Shown here: in pieces, positions 7,977 through 16,021 of the stretch
How the letters are laid out: every line of letters starts with the position of its first letter
How positions within the stretch are numbered: the first letter of the stretch is position 1
DNA from: Mycolicibacterium chubuense
GTDB lineage: Bacteria > Actinomycetota > Actinomycetes > Mycobacteriales > Mycobacteriaceae
DNA length: 64,000 bases
NCBI RefSeq assembly: GCF_001044255.1
Contig: NZ_JYNX01000058.1
Coordinates: forward strand, 107,566-171,565
Reading direction: 5' to 3'
Position numbers and translations under genes: made by a program
Notes under the pieces: generated by a model
Told to the model about the DNA's origin: nothing
Seen by the model: the letters and a program-made list of their open reading frames with translations, nothing else
Database searches by the model: none

Positions 7977-9384
7977 CTAGCCCTCCCGCCGCAGCGGCAC
8001 CACATTGCTCGCCTCGGCCCGCTGAACAGGCGCGGGTGGCTCGGGCAGAGTGTTGGCCGCTCCACCATCCTGCTCCGGGATATAGTCGCCGTAGACGTCG
8101 AGCGTGAGCGTGTAGGTACTGTGCCCCAACCACTTTGACACCTGCATAAGGTGCGTGCCCGCCGAGAGCTGGAGGACCGCGAACGTATGCCGGAGGTCGT
8201 GGAGGCGTACGCCCCGAGTAGCGGGCGCATCCTTCGTCGCGGGGCGGCTCGCGGGTAGGCCGACCGCCTCCAGGGCTGGCTTGAGGATCGTGTCGTAGAA
8301 GGTTCCGAGCGCGAGCGGCTGGGACCAGTCGAGCGGTACCGCGTACCGCTCCCCTGCCGGGCGGTATCCGCCCCCGTTCTTCCGCGAAGGCCAGAGGGGC
8401 GCGGTCGGTTCGTCCGCGCGGGGGTGGTCGGTCGCGAGGTAGTCGGCCATCCGTCGAGCGAGCCAGGGCGGGAGAGGCACGGTTCGGCGGCTGCGCTTGC
8501 TCTTCGGGGTGCCGACGACCCAGACACCATTCTTTCGGTCCTTCGTCCGCGCGACCCGCACCGAGCACGTCGGTCCCGGCCCGAATCGAAGGTCAGCGAC
8601 CTCCAGCCCTGCGGCCTCAGCGGCCCGTAGGCCTGTGTACGCGAGGAACTCGACCAGAAGCCCGCACACCGGGTACGCAGGGAGTTCTGGGCCGTCGTAG
8701 CCCTCGGGCGGGTAACCCGAGACCGCCGCGCTCAGCGCGCCGACTTCTGCGGTCGTGAGCGGGTGGTGTTCGAACTCGGCGTGGTCGCCGGTCGCCCGGC
8801 TCGCAGAGAAGTCCACCCGGTCCGCAGGGTTCGCGTCGAGCGCGCCGTGCTGGACGGCGTAGCGGAGCACCCGACGCACGACATCCCAGACATGCTTGAC
8901 GGTGCCGGGGGTGATCGGCTTCTTGTCGCCCTGGCGAGATTGTTGGCGTACCAGGGCGGTTAACAGCTTCTCCAGATGGGCCGGCGTGACTGCCGCGACC
9001 GCGAGACTGCCTAGCTCGCCGAGCACATAGGTGTGTAGCTGGCGTTCGTACTCGTCCACCGTGCGCTGCTTTACCTTGCCGCTGGCGACCCGAACGGCCT
9101 GCGCGTCGAGCCAGGCCCGCGCGTAAAAGCCAAACGGCTGCTCCCCTTGGCCCTCTGGTCGGCCAGGGCGCTGGTGCCCGCGTGGGTGTGCTTCGCAGCG
9201 TTGAGTTCGTCGCGGCGCGCTTCTGCGGCATCGCGGGTCGAGTAGCTCTCCTGCCGCGCTCGTGTGCGCCCGGTTGGTAGACCGAACTCGTCACGAACGG
9301 GCTCGCGCCAGACGACCTCGTATCGCTTCGCGATCTTGCCGTTGCGTCGCTGCCTAGTTTCATGGGCACGTACGTGTATGCCAT
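7977..9384 (-). pseudogene. Tyrosine integrase, interrupted by two frameshifts
   Basis: The catalytic part (7977 to about 9140) is a phage-type tyrosine recombinase with a SAM-like core-binding domain, the first catalytic Arg in TGLRAAEAAGL, HDLRHTFA with the His-X-X-Arg, and the nucleophile region WLGHSTYTLTLDVYGD. Upstream, in a second frame, lies an arm DNA-binding domain (around VRAHETRQRRNGKIAKRYEVVW, ending near ALADQRA). The only plausible start (ATG at 9384, MAYTYV) is in a third frame. One base seems lost near 9143-9146, in a run of four G (minus strand), and a second shift lies near 9374. As it stands no full-length protein can be made unless frameshifting or sequencing error is invoked. 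The gene would be the last of a leftward operon with overlapping starts. Confidence 0.8.
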
Positions 9385-9392
9385 TGCTACTC

Positions 9393-9605
9393 TTACGCTT
9401 CCCAGCGGTTGCCGACTTCGGCGGACCGTAATTCTTCGGTGATGTACTCGCCTGTCTCGCCGCCGCCGAACTCGACAACGTGAACCATGTCGCCCGCGTC
9501 GTTGTAGCTGCTGACCACACGGCCCTGCTGCCGGTTTCTCGGGTCGCCGGACAACGCCACGCGAACTCGCGTGCCGCGCTTGTAGTAGTCGTGGTCCGCG
9601 TTCAT
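9393..9605 (-). CDS. Small KOW-like protein of the element
   Basis: The 70-residue product contains RGTRVRVALSGDPRNRQQGRVVS, which looks like a small SH3/KOW-type beta barrel, followed by a strand VHVVEFGGGETGEYI and an acidic helix end. Its ATG overlaps the stop of the preceding small gene by four bases (ATGA), indicating translational coupling. The integrase start lies eight bases downstream. Function unknown; in a tRNA-linked element of this kind it could be a recombination accessory or DNA-binding protein, but nothing proves that. Confidence 0.6.
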   Translation of the reverse strand: MNADHDYYKRGTRVRVALSGDPRNRQQGRVVSSYNDAGDMVHVVEFGGGETGEYITEELRSAEVGNRWEA

Positions 9606-9841
9606 CGTTCGTGCCTAATTCGGCGCATGTGCGCCTGGTTGCGCCGGGATGGGTCGCCGCCGGGCTTCCGCCACGACCGACGCCGTGGCTTGGTCGACTT
9701 CGGCGGGCTGGGGTGCTGAGCCGGTTTGACCAATTCACAGCCAAGGCGGTCTGCTGCGTGCTGCGGATTGTCCTCAGCCCAGCGCCAGTACGCAGCGGCA
9801 CGAACCTCCTGCATGTCGGCCTCGGTGAGTTGTACGATCAT
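9602..9841 (-). CDS. Small basic protein of the element
   Basis: The 79-residue product has an N-terminal helical part (TEADMQEVRAAAYWRWAEDN) and a very basic Pro/Lys/Arg tail (KSTKPRRRSWRKPGG), suggesting nucleic-acid binding. The ATG at 9841 overlaps the serine recombinase stop by four bases (ATGA), and its own stop overlaps the next start in the same way. I do not recognise a family. The longer frame that starts upstream within the recombinase gene is not supported. Confidence 0.55.
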   Translation of the reverse strand: MIVQLTEADMQEVRAAAYWRWAEDNPQHAADRLGCELVKPAQHPSPPKSTKPRRRSWRKPGGDPSRRNQAHMRRIRHER

Positions 9842-10518
9842 GCTGTCTTCTCCATTTCGGTTGTAGCGGTCGCAGATTGGTAGATGCGGCGCACGGTTGA
9901 CGACTGCCAGTTGGGCCGGCCAGCGGGCGACAGGATGCATTCGGCCTCAAGCGCGTTGGCGATTCTGGCGTAGCTCAAGCCAGCTTGGCGGTCCATGACG
10001 ATTCGACGCAGGAGGCCCGCGTGCACCAGGCGTGGTCGGCCGATCCGCTCGCCGCGTGCTCGCTTGGCCGCGAGTGCCGCCTTGGTCCGCTCACTGATCA
10101 GCTCGCGCTCGTATTGGGCGTAATTCACCAGATTCATTGCGAACATGCGGCCGGCTGCGGTGGTCAGGTCGACGCCGAGGTCGAGCAGAACCAGCGACCA
10201 GCCTTGCTTCTGGGCACATTCGATGATCGTGGCCGCATGGATGATCGACCGGGACAGTCGGTCTAGCTTCGCAACGATCAACCCCTCGCCTTGACCTAAT
10301 GCCAAGAGCTCAAGCGCCTCAGCCAGTTTGGGGTTGATGTTCTTGCCGCTGCCGCCCTCGTCGGCAAAGTGCTCGACATCCCAGCCGCGCCGTTTGGCTT
10401 CAGCGTCGATCGCGGCGCGTTGCGCTTCGAGCCCGTTGCGTTTGTCTGCCTGGTCCTCAGTGCTGACGCGCGTGTACGCAAACATCAACGGCCGCAGGCA
10501 ATTCGCGTTCCCAGTCAT
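9838..10518 (-). CDS. Serine recombinase (resolvase/invertase family)
   Basis: The 226-residue protein has the resolvase catalytic domain: AYTRVSTEDQ with the nucleophilic serine near residue 18, then LIVAKLDRLSRSI with the conserved Arg pair, and YERELISERTKAALAAKRARGERIGRPR leading into a short C-terminal helix-turn-helix. The size fits small resolvases or invertases rather than large phage serine integrases. The ATG at 10518 follows GAGAAG; a TTG at 10548 and an ATG at 10485 are alternatives. A 13-bp palindrome lies just upstream. It heads a four-gene leftward operon with two small genes and the tyrosine integrase, so the element carries both recombinase classes. Confidence 0.85.
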   Translation of the reverse strand: MTGNANCLRPLMFAYTRVSTEDQADKRNGLEAQRAAIDAEAKRRGWDVEHFADEGGSGKNINPKLAEALELLALGQGEGLIVAKLDRLSRSIIHAATIIECAQKQGWSLVLLDLGVDLTTAAGRMFAMNLVNYAQYERELISERTKAALAAKRARGERIGRPRLVHAGLLRRIVMDRQAGLSYARIANALEAECILSPAGRPNWQSSTVRRIYQSATATTEMEKTA

Positions 10519-10548
10519 TCGCTTCTCTGCTTTCTTCCCGGGGCTCAA

Positions 10549-10561
10549 CCGAACGGTTCGG
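10549..10561. promoter_or_regulatory. 13-bp palindrome upstream of the serine recombinase
   Basis: CCGAAC-G-GTTCGG is a perfect palindrome about 30 bases before the recombinase ATG. It could be an operator or a recombinase half-site pair. The 180 bases further upstream, to 10742, show nothing else I can name. Confidence 0.35.
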
Positions 10562-10742
10562 CCTTACGCCCCGAAAAGTACGCCAGCAGCGAACGCTGCA
10601 TGAGCCGCTGAACAGCGCGTTGGCGTTCGTTGGCTAACACTGTTCATCGTTGTTCTGCCGTGCGGGTTGGGCCCTGCCGGTCCGCCGTAGCCGGGCGACG
10701 GCCCGACAAGCCAGTGGGCCTCTGAGCGGGCTCTATGGGCGT

Positions 10743-11485
10743 TCACCGCTGACCCCGATCACGGAGGTCGGCCACTGCGTCCTCCCACGTCTGAAGCTCG
10801 GTACCGGGCGGGCGGCTCGGCGGCTCGTCGGCGAAATGCGGTCTCGGGGTCGGGCCGTCGCCCCCGTCGGCGGGTACGGGGCCGTGAGCGGAGCGATGAG
10901 GCGGGTCGGCGGGGTATTCGTCGACGAGTTCGGCGTCGACGACTTCGAGGGGTTCCTCCGAGGACCTCCGACCGGGGTGGGTGACCTCAGACCCCGCCCC
11001 GGTCGGACTGCTAGACGCGTGTCGCGCAAGCCTGCGACGCCCAGCCCAAAACTTCGCCGCAGCGGATTGTTGCCGCAGGAGAAAATCCTCCTGCGCCGCG
11101 CGGCCCCGCCCAGGGTCTAGACCACGTTCGCGTGCATAGGTATAGAACGCCCGCCCAATGGGGTTGTCCCGGTCGTTCTTGTGAACGACCACCGACGACA
11201 CCAAACAACCCGCCATGCCGAACTCCCGGCAAAAGGTTCGGCCTGGTCCCACAATCGGTCGTTGAGGCTACCCAACAACCATCCGATTCCGTTGCGGCCG
11301 TGATCAGTTCCCAAGTCGAATTCTCGCAGCCCTGTACGCCTCGCTATTTCATCCCTGACATCCGAATAGGCGGGCAAATGTCCGAATGTTGCGGGCACGA
11401 GTTGGATGAGCATCTCTTCGGCGGCAAGAAGAAGTTGCTCCCACTCGCCCTCGGAGTAGCCCCAACTAGCAGGTGTGTAGGGCAT
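10743..11485 (-). pseudogene. Element-encoded protein of unknown function, split by a frameshift
   Basis: Two overlapping frames appear to be halves of one gene. The first (ATG at 11485 with GGAGG, ending at 11117) encodes an N-terminal domain: EWEQLLLAAEEMLIQLV, then YSDVRDEIARRTGLREFDLGTDHGRNGIGWLLGSLNDR. The second (possible ATG at 11216, ending at 10743) starts with SSVVVHKNDRDNPIGRAFYTYARERGLDPG and has a low-complexity Pro-rich tail. From memory, proteins in actinobacterial mobile elements join such segments in one chain, so a one-base loss near 11220-11235 is likely. The alternative is two overlapping genes, since GGGAG precedes the ATG at 11216. No function is known to me. Confidence 0.5.
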
Positions 11486-11526
11486 TCGGTCCTCCGTAGT
11501 AGCCAAGGCGCGGTGGAAGTTGTGAT

Positions 11527-11979
11527 CTATTCGCCGCGATCACGAGCACCGCGGAACAGGTCAGCGTTCTCAGGGGTCAACCAGTACTCCGCTAGCTCGC
11601 CGTCTGGGTACGCAAAAGACCACAGCCATTCTCGATTTACTGCGTGGCAGTGTCGCCCCGGCCACCCGAGCAATCCGGCGACACCGTGCTTGCCATTGGA
11701 GATGTCGAGCAAGTCGGCAAGGTCTTGCCCGCTAAATCGTTGGCCAGGATTGTCAATGAGGATTGAGAACAGTCGCTTCGCGGGTTCGCTTAGCCGACCC
11801 CAAACTTCCGCTGCCAATTCCTCATCCACGCTAGACCACGATTTGAGGTCGCGATCGGTCGACGCCGCAACGACTGTCGCGGTTTCTGCGGGCTCACCGT
11901 TCAACCACGCGCCGTACATCTGATAGAAGTCCGCAACGCGTTCTTCGGGAACCTTCACCGTCATGTCGATCATTGCCAT
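11527..11979 (-). CDS. DUF6416-type protein
   Basis: The 150-residue product starts with a beta-strand-like MTVKVPEERVADFYQMYGAWL, then EVWGRLSEPAKRLFSILIDNPGQRFSGQDLADLLD, which looks like a winged-helix DNA-binding segment, and ends with a conserved-looking GVAGLLGWPGRHCHAV and YWLTPENADLF. Proteins of this type (DUF6416, as I recall) are common in actinobacterial phages and integrated elements; their role is unknown, possibly regulatory. Several ATGs cluster at the start; the one at 11979 lies four bases after AAGGGAG. Direct repeats TTGAGATA, placed 21 bases apart, lie just upstream and may be its operator. Confidence 0.6.
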   Translation of the reverse strand: MAMIDMTVKVPEERVADFYQMYGAWLNGEPAETATVVAASTDRDLKSWSSVDEELAAEVWGRLSEPAKRLFSILIDNPGQRFSGQDLADLLDISNGKHGVAGLLGWPGRHCHAVNREWLWSFAYPDGELAEYWLTPENADLFRGARDRGE

Positions 11980-12018
11980 CATTCTCCCTTTCGAGTTCTG
12001 GAGCCCCGCCGACTCCGG

Positions 12019-12073
12019 TTGAGATAAGTCTGACACCCGTTGAGATACCTGTCAAGGGGTTTGAGATATCTCA
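12019..12073. promoter_or_regulatory. Three TTGAGATA direct repeats, 21 bases apart
   Basis: TTGAGATA occurs at 12019, 12040 and 12061, exactly 21 bases apart, so all three face the same side of the helix. The last copy is part of the perfect 12-bp palindrome TGAGATATCTCA (12062-12073). On the minus strand a TTGACA hexamer (12050-12055) lies between copies two and three. The array sits 40 bases upstream of the DUF6416-type gene and reads as an operator for the element's leftward transcription. Confidence 0.55.
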
Positions 12074-12195
12074 TGGGGTATCCCCGCCATCGCTCGCTAC
12101 ATCGGCGACTGACGCATGCTTGACGAAGCCCGCCCCCTTCGGCGATACCGGCGCGGCATCACGCCTACGCAGCCATGAGCGGGCCAGGTGGGCGT

Positions 12196-12256
12196 GTTAG
12201 CTAGGTGCGCGGTCCCGCGGTCGCGTTCCCGCCACGCGCCGGGGTAACGCCGGGGT
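12196..12256. repeat. Candidate integrase arm-type sites, right end
   Basis: GTTAGCTAGG (12196-12205) is followed by two copies of CGCCGGGGT at 12237-12245 and 12248-12256, the same 11-base period as the pair at the left end. The rest of 11983-12315 holds only the TTGAGATA array and no gene. Confidence 0.5.
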
Positions 12257-12314
12257 GAAGCGGTCTGTATCGTCGACTAGGGCGACCGAAAACGGCTCTA
12301 CCAGCGCCTATAAC

Positions 12315-12355
12315 GTGCCCCCAGTCGGACTCGAACCGACACTGGGCGGATTTTA
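12315..12355. repeat. Right 41-bp attachment repeat, inside tRNA-Leu
   Basis: Identical to 5564-5604. It spans from one base beyond the tRNA 3' end up to the anticodon loop, so integration regenerates a complete tRNA gene here. The crossover must lie within these 41 bases. Confidence 0.93.
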
Positions 12356-12389
12356 AGTCCGCTGCCTCTGCCAATTGGGCTATGGGGGC
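12316..12389 (-). tRNA. tRNA-Leu (anticodon UAA)
   Basis: The 74-base minus-strand gene folds into a full cloverleaf: acceptor stem GCCCCCA/TGGGGGC, D arm, anticodon stem GCGGA/TCCGC with loop CTTAAAA (anticodon UAA at positions 34-36), a five-base variable loop and T arm GTCGG-TTCGAGT-CCGAC, with discriminator A. CCA is not encoded. The variable loop is short for a leucine tRNA, but the anticodon is unambiguous. It is the target of the element on its 3' side. Confidence 0.93.
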
Positions 12390-12489
12390 CGTCGCCTGAT
12401 CCTAGACATCCGCCCGTGCCGCCGAACGTGCGCGGACGGCGTCGGAGAGGCCGGCAAGCCGCCCAGGACGCACGCTCGGCGCGCCGAGC

Positions 12490-14178
12490 TCAGTCGATGA
12501 CCGGGACCAGCAGCCTCGCCTGCCGCTCCAGGCCCCAGTGCACCGTGGCGGTTCCCCGCGACCGCCGCTCGTAGGCGCCGGGGAACTGTCCCGTGAGCGG
12601 GTTGCGCGGCCACAGCCAACGCCCGGCCATCACCAGCCGGAGCTGTTCTCCGCGCCGGAACACCGTGGCCGACGGCCCGAGCGCGATATCGACCTTGACC
12701 ACCTCTGCCGCCCGTAACTTCTGCGGGTCGGTGAACGTGTGGACCGGCGCGAACGGCCGCGACTGCTCCTCATCGAGTGCCCGCATCGACGCCCGCAGCC
12801 ACCCGGTGCTCACCCGGTCCCGGCCGAAGCCGTACGAACCCTCGAACGGAACATAGGTGCCGCCGCGCCACTTCTCCACGCCGACGAACAGGTCCACATC
12901 GTCGGCATCCGCACTCACGAACAGCCGCAATGCCATTGGGCCCGTCAGCTCCACATCCCGCGGCGCCGTCCACCCGAATGTGAGTCCAGACGAGCGCGTG
13001 TCGAAGCTCATCGAGCCGCCGACCGGCGCCGGCTCCCCCCGCAATCCGCCCTCGGTCAGGTACAGCGGCGTCCACGTCGTCCGCTCCAGCGGCCAGCTCG
13101 ATTCGTTGCGCACTTCCACGACCTGGTCACGACTTTCGCGGACCTCCAGCCGCACGCGCGGCGGCGGTGCGGCCTCCCCGCCGCGCAGGTGGCGATCCAG
13201 GAAGGCCAACTGGGTGCGCAGCGGTTCGTCCGAATAGAACGTGGCCCACTTGCCGCCGCGGTGGGTGAACAGATGCCGGTCGGGTGAGGAGATGTTCTCG
13301 AAGGCGCGCACCGACCCGCGCGTATGCAGGTTGTTGTCGGAGAAGCTCCCGCAGATCAACGCAGGCACCGCGATGCGCTCGAGGTCCGGCACCAGCGAGC
13401 ACCAGAAGTCATCCCGCAGAGGATGTTTCGTGTTCCCCGCCCCCACGTCGTAGGTGAGGCGGATGTTGCGCAGTTCGCGGGTCCACAGCTTGACGAACCC
13501 GACCTCCTGGATGCCGCCCGGCCGCATCAGGTCGCGGTAGGCGTCGGTGAACCCTTCCCACGGGACGATCGCACGCAGATGCGGCGGATGCAGCGCGGCC
13601 GCCTTCCACTGCGAGATCGCCAGATAGGACACGCCGAGCATCCCGACGGCGCCGCTGCTCCACGACTGCTCCGCCGCCCACTCGATCAGGTCGTAGACGT
13701 CTTCGCCCTCCTGGTCCGACAGCACCGAGCCCACACCGTCGGAGGTGCCGGCGCCGCGCAGGTCGCAGTTCACCACCGCGAATCCGTGCGCGGTCCACCA
13801 GGCCGGATCGGGCGCCTCCCATCCGGTCAGCGCCGAGAAGCGAACGGGTGCCGGTTGTCTCAGCGCACGGTACTGAAAAGGGATGCGATAGCCGGGGAGC
13901 CGCGTCCGCTTCCGGGGATGGTTGTCCTTGCCGTAGGGGTGCGCGCACAGCACCACGGGGCACCGGTCACCGCCCGACGGGAGGTACACATTGACGCGCA
14001 GCACGGTGCCGTCGCGGGTGGTCACCGGCACGTCGTGGTGGACGGTCACCGACCCCGGCGCGGGACTGTAGACCTCGACCGGCGGCCGGACGATGCTGCG
14101 CAACCGGCCCAGCGCGTACCGCAGGGAACCGGGACGGCGCCACGGCCGGTCGTGAGCGGGTGCGTCGGTGACGGCCAC
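12490..14178 (-). CDS. CocE/NonD family hydrolase
   Basis: This 562-residue enzyme belongs to the X-Pro dipeptidyl-peptidase/cocaine esterase family. It has the DGTVLRVNVYLP entry strand, an oxyanion region around NCDLRGAGTSDG, the nucleophile elbow GVSYLAISQW (Ser), a later Asp in CGSFSDNNLHTRG and a His in FTHRGGKW, then the C-terminal jelly-roll domain. Such enzymes cleave esters or amides in the cytoplasm; the substrate is unknown. I chose the GTG at 14178 because GAGGAG lies four bases upstream; the longer frame to 14319 is not supported. It is divergent from the ABC importer operon and lies 100 bases beyond the tRNA-Leu. Confidence 0.85.
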   Translation of the reverse strand: MAVTDAPAHDRPWRRPGSLRYALGRLRSIVRPPVEVYSPAPGSVTVHHDVPVTTRDGTVLRVNVYLPSGGDRCPVVLCAHPYGKDNHPRKRTRLPGYRIPFQYRALRQPAPVRFSALTGWEAPDPAWWTAHGFAVVNCDLRGAGTSDGVGSVLSDQEGEDVYDLIEWAAEQSWSSGAVGMLGVSYLAISQWKAAALHPPHLRAIVPWEGFTDAYRDLMRPGGIQEVGFVKLWTRELRNIRLTYDVGAGNTKHPLRDDFWCSLVPDLERIAVPALICGSFSDNNLHTRGSVRAFENISSPDRHLFTHRGGKWATFYSDEPLRTQLAFLDRHLRGGEAAPPPRVRLEVRESRDQVVEVRNESSWPLERTTWTPLYLTEGGLRGEPAPVGGSMSFDTRSSGLTFGWTAPRDVELTGPMALRLFVSADADDVDLFVGVEKWRGGTYVPFEGSYGFGRDRVSTGWLRASMRALDEEQSRPFAPVHTFTDPQKLRAAEVVKVDIALGPSATVFRRGEQLRLVMAGRWLWPRNPLTGQFPGAYERRSRGTATVHWGLERQARLLVPVID

Positions 14179-14318
14179 AGTGCTCCTCGAGGCAGGCGCG
14201 GCGGACGTGCCGAACGTTACAACGCCTGTCCCGGGCTGTACGGCCAATAGCCCGCGATCCTCGGAGCGACTAGCGATCACGTCGCCTCGATCCGTGGCGG
14301 TGGCGAGCCAGATGCGCA

Positions 14319-15197
14319 ATGATGCCGCGCATGCATCGCCTCACTGGTGTCCTCTGCGCGCTCCTCACCGTGTCCACCGCATCCATGGCGCTCGGCGCCT
14401 GCGCCCCCGCAGACGAGAACTCGTCGACCGCGTCGTCGACCTCCGCCAGCGCCGACGCCTGCACCAAGGACAACCTCGCCACACTGAAGCCGGGGACCCT
14501 CACCCTGGCCACCGACCAACCGGCCTACGCGCCGTGGTTCGACAACGACGACCCCGCCAACGGCAAGGGTTTCGAATCGGCCGTCGCCTACGCCGTGGCC
14601 GCCGAACTCGGCTACGCCCGCGAGAACGTCACCTGGGTCCGCGTCCCCTTCAACGCGGCCATCGCACCCGGGCCGAAGCAGTTCGACGCCGATCTCAACG
14701 AGTTCTCGATCACCGACGAACGCAAGCAGGCCGTCGACTTCTCCTCCCCCTACTACGACGTCACGCAGACCGTCGTCGCCCTGAAGTCCTCACCCGCGGC
14801 CAAAGTCACCACCGTCGACGGCCTCAAAGGACTCAAGCTCGGCGCGCAGGTGGGCTCCACCAGCTACACCGCCGCGCAGAAGATCGACCCGGGCGTCGCC
14901 GTGTTCAACAACAACGACGACGCCAAGGCCGCGCTCAGCAACGGGCAGATCGACGGCCTCGTCGTCGACCTGCCCACCGCCTTCCAGATCCAGTCCGAAC
15001 TGACCGACGGCGTCATCGTCGGCCAGCTTCCGGCCGGCTCCGACAAGCCGGAACAGTTCGGCATCGTCCTCGACAAGGGCAGCCCGCTGACCGCGTGCGT
15101 CTCGCGCGCGGTCGACCAGCTCCGCGACCGCGGCGAACTCGCAAAGCTCCAGACGACGTGGCTCGCGCAGGCGGGGAACGCACCGGTCCTGTCGTGA
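14319..15197 (+). CDS. Amino-acid ABC transporter substrate-binding lipoprotein
   Basis: The 292-residue protein is a periplasmic-binding lipoprotein of the polar amino-acid uptake family. It has a signal peptide ending in the lipobox LGAC (Cys near residue 27), a Ser/Thr linker, then LTLATDQPAYAPWF, GFESAVAYAVAAELGY, and DFSSPYYDVTQTVVA, all typical of family 3 binding proteins. It captures an amino acid or related compound at the cell envelope and passes it to the permease. It starts the operon; its stop overlaps the permease start (GTGA). The ATG at 14331 is an alternative start. Confidence 0.9.
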   Translation: MMPRMHRLTGVLCALLTVSTASMALGACAPADENSSTASSTSASADACTKDNLATLKPGTLTLATDQPAYAPWFDNDDPANGKGFESAVAYAVAAELGYARENVTWVRVPFNAAIAPGPKQFDADLNEFSITDERKQAVDFSSPYYDVTQTVVALKSSPAAKVTTVDGLKGLKLGAQVGSTSYTAAQKIDPGVAVFNNNDDAKAALSNGQIDGLVVDLPTAFQIQSELTDGVIVGQLPAGSDKPEQFGIVLDKGSPLTACVSRAVDQLRDRGELAKLQTTWLAQAGNAPVLS

Positions 15198-16021
15198 CGG
15201 CCGTCGGCATCGACCGCGTCGCCTACCGGCAGGCGCGGGCGCGCCGCTCCACGGGAATCGCGCTGCTGTCGACGGTGGTGTTCGCCGCGGTCGTGCTCGT
15301 GGCCGTCACCTCGGCGCCCGGCTGGTCGCGCGTCCAGAACTCATTCTTCAACCTGCGCGTCGGCTGGGACAGCCTGCCCGCGTTGCTGTCCGGTCTGTGG
15401 CTCAACATCCGTGTGCTGATCGTCTGCCAGATCCTGGTGCTGCTCGTCGGGTTGGCGCTGGCGGCGCTGCGCACTCTGCGCGGGCCCGTCTGGTTCCCGC
15501 TGCGCGCGCTGGCCACCGGCTACGTCGACCTGTTCCGCGGCCTGCCGCTGCTCATCTGCCTCTACCTCGTCGGGTTCGGACTGCCCGGTTTGCGCCTCAC
15601 CGGCCTGCCGACCAGCCCCGTGCTGCTGGGTGGTCTCGCGCTGGTGCTGGTCTACTCGGCCTACGTGGCCGAGGTGCTGAGGGCCGGCATCGAATCCGTG
15701 CATCCGTCGCAGTTCGCGGCGGCACGCTCGTTGGGCCTCACGTATCGGCAGACCATGCGGCTGGTGGTGCTCCCCCAGGCCACCCGGCGAGTCACCCCCG
15801 CACTGCTCAACGACTTCGTCGCCCTGCAGAAGGACTGCGGGCTGATCTCGGTCCTCGGCGCTGTCGACGCCGTGCGCGCCGCCCAGATCCAGTCCGCCAC
15901 CACCTACAACTTCACGCCGTACGTGGTGGCCGGTCTGTTGTTCGTCGCCCTCGCGGTGCCGTCGGCCCGGCTGGCGGATTGGGCGGCGCGGCGCTCGGCG
16001 ACGAGGCAGGGCGCGCTGTGA
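15194..16021 (+). CDS. Amino-acid ABC transporter permease
   Basis: The 275-residue membrane protein has about five transmembrane helices and the permease EAA loop (AARSLGLTYRQTMRLVVLPQATRRV) that contacts the ATPase. The segment GYVDLFRGLPLLICLYLVGFGLP matches the HisMQ/GlnP family. The GTG start overlaps the binding-protein stop (GTGA), and its stop overlaps the ATPase start in the same way, so the three genes are translationally coupled. One permease gene suggests a homodimeric channel. Confidence 0.92.
   Translation: MTAVGIDRVAYRQARARRSTGIALLSTVVFAAVVLVAVTSAPGWSRVQNSFFNLRVGWDSLPALLSGLWLNIRVLIVCQILVLLVGLALAALRTLRGPVWFPLRALATGYVDLFRGLPLLICLYLVGFGLPGLRLTGLPTSPVLLGGLALVLVYSAYVAEVLRAGIESVHPSQFAAARSLGLTYRQTMRLVVLPQATRRVTPALLNDFVALQKDCGLISVLGAVDAVRAAQIQSATTYNFTPYVVAGLLFVALAVPSARLADWAARRSATRQGAL

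Larger units (their letters stand above)
5564..12355. mobile_element. 6.8-kb integrative element at tRNA-Leu(UAA)
   Basis: The segment is bounded by identical 41-bp direct repeats (5564-5604 and 12315-12355). The right copy is the 3' half of an intact tRNA-Leu gene, the classic integration target of tyrosine integrases; the left copy is the displaced 3' end of the original gene. Inside lie a tyrosine integrase, a serine recombinase, small coupled genes, a DUF6416-type gene and a cargo pair (DUF262 and HEPN). Tandem 11-bp repeats occur just inside both ends and may be integrase arm sites. The integrase and one accessory gene are frameshifted, so the element is probably no longer mobile by itself. 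I see no replication or conjugation genes and no obvious excisionase. Confidence 0.9.

Noticed and set aside
9071-9384. Programmed frameshift to make a full integrase
   Set aside because: Two separate shifts would be needed and no slippery heptamer with a following structure is evident; decay or sequencing error is simpler.
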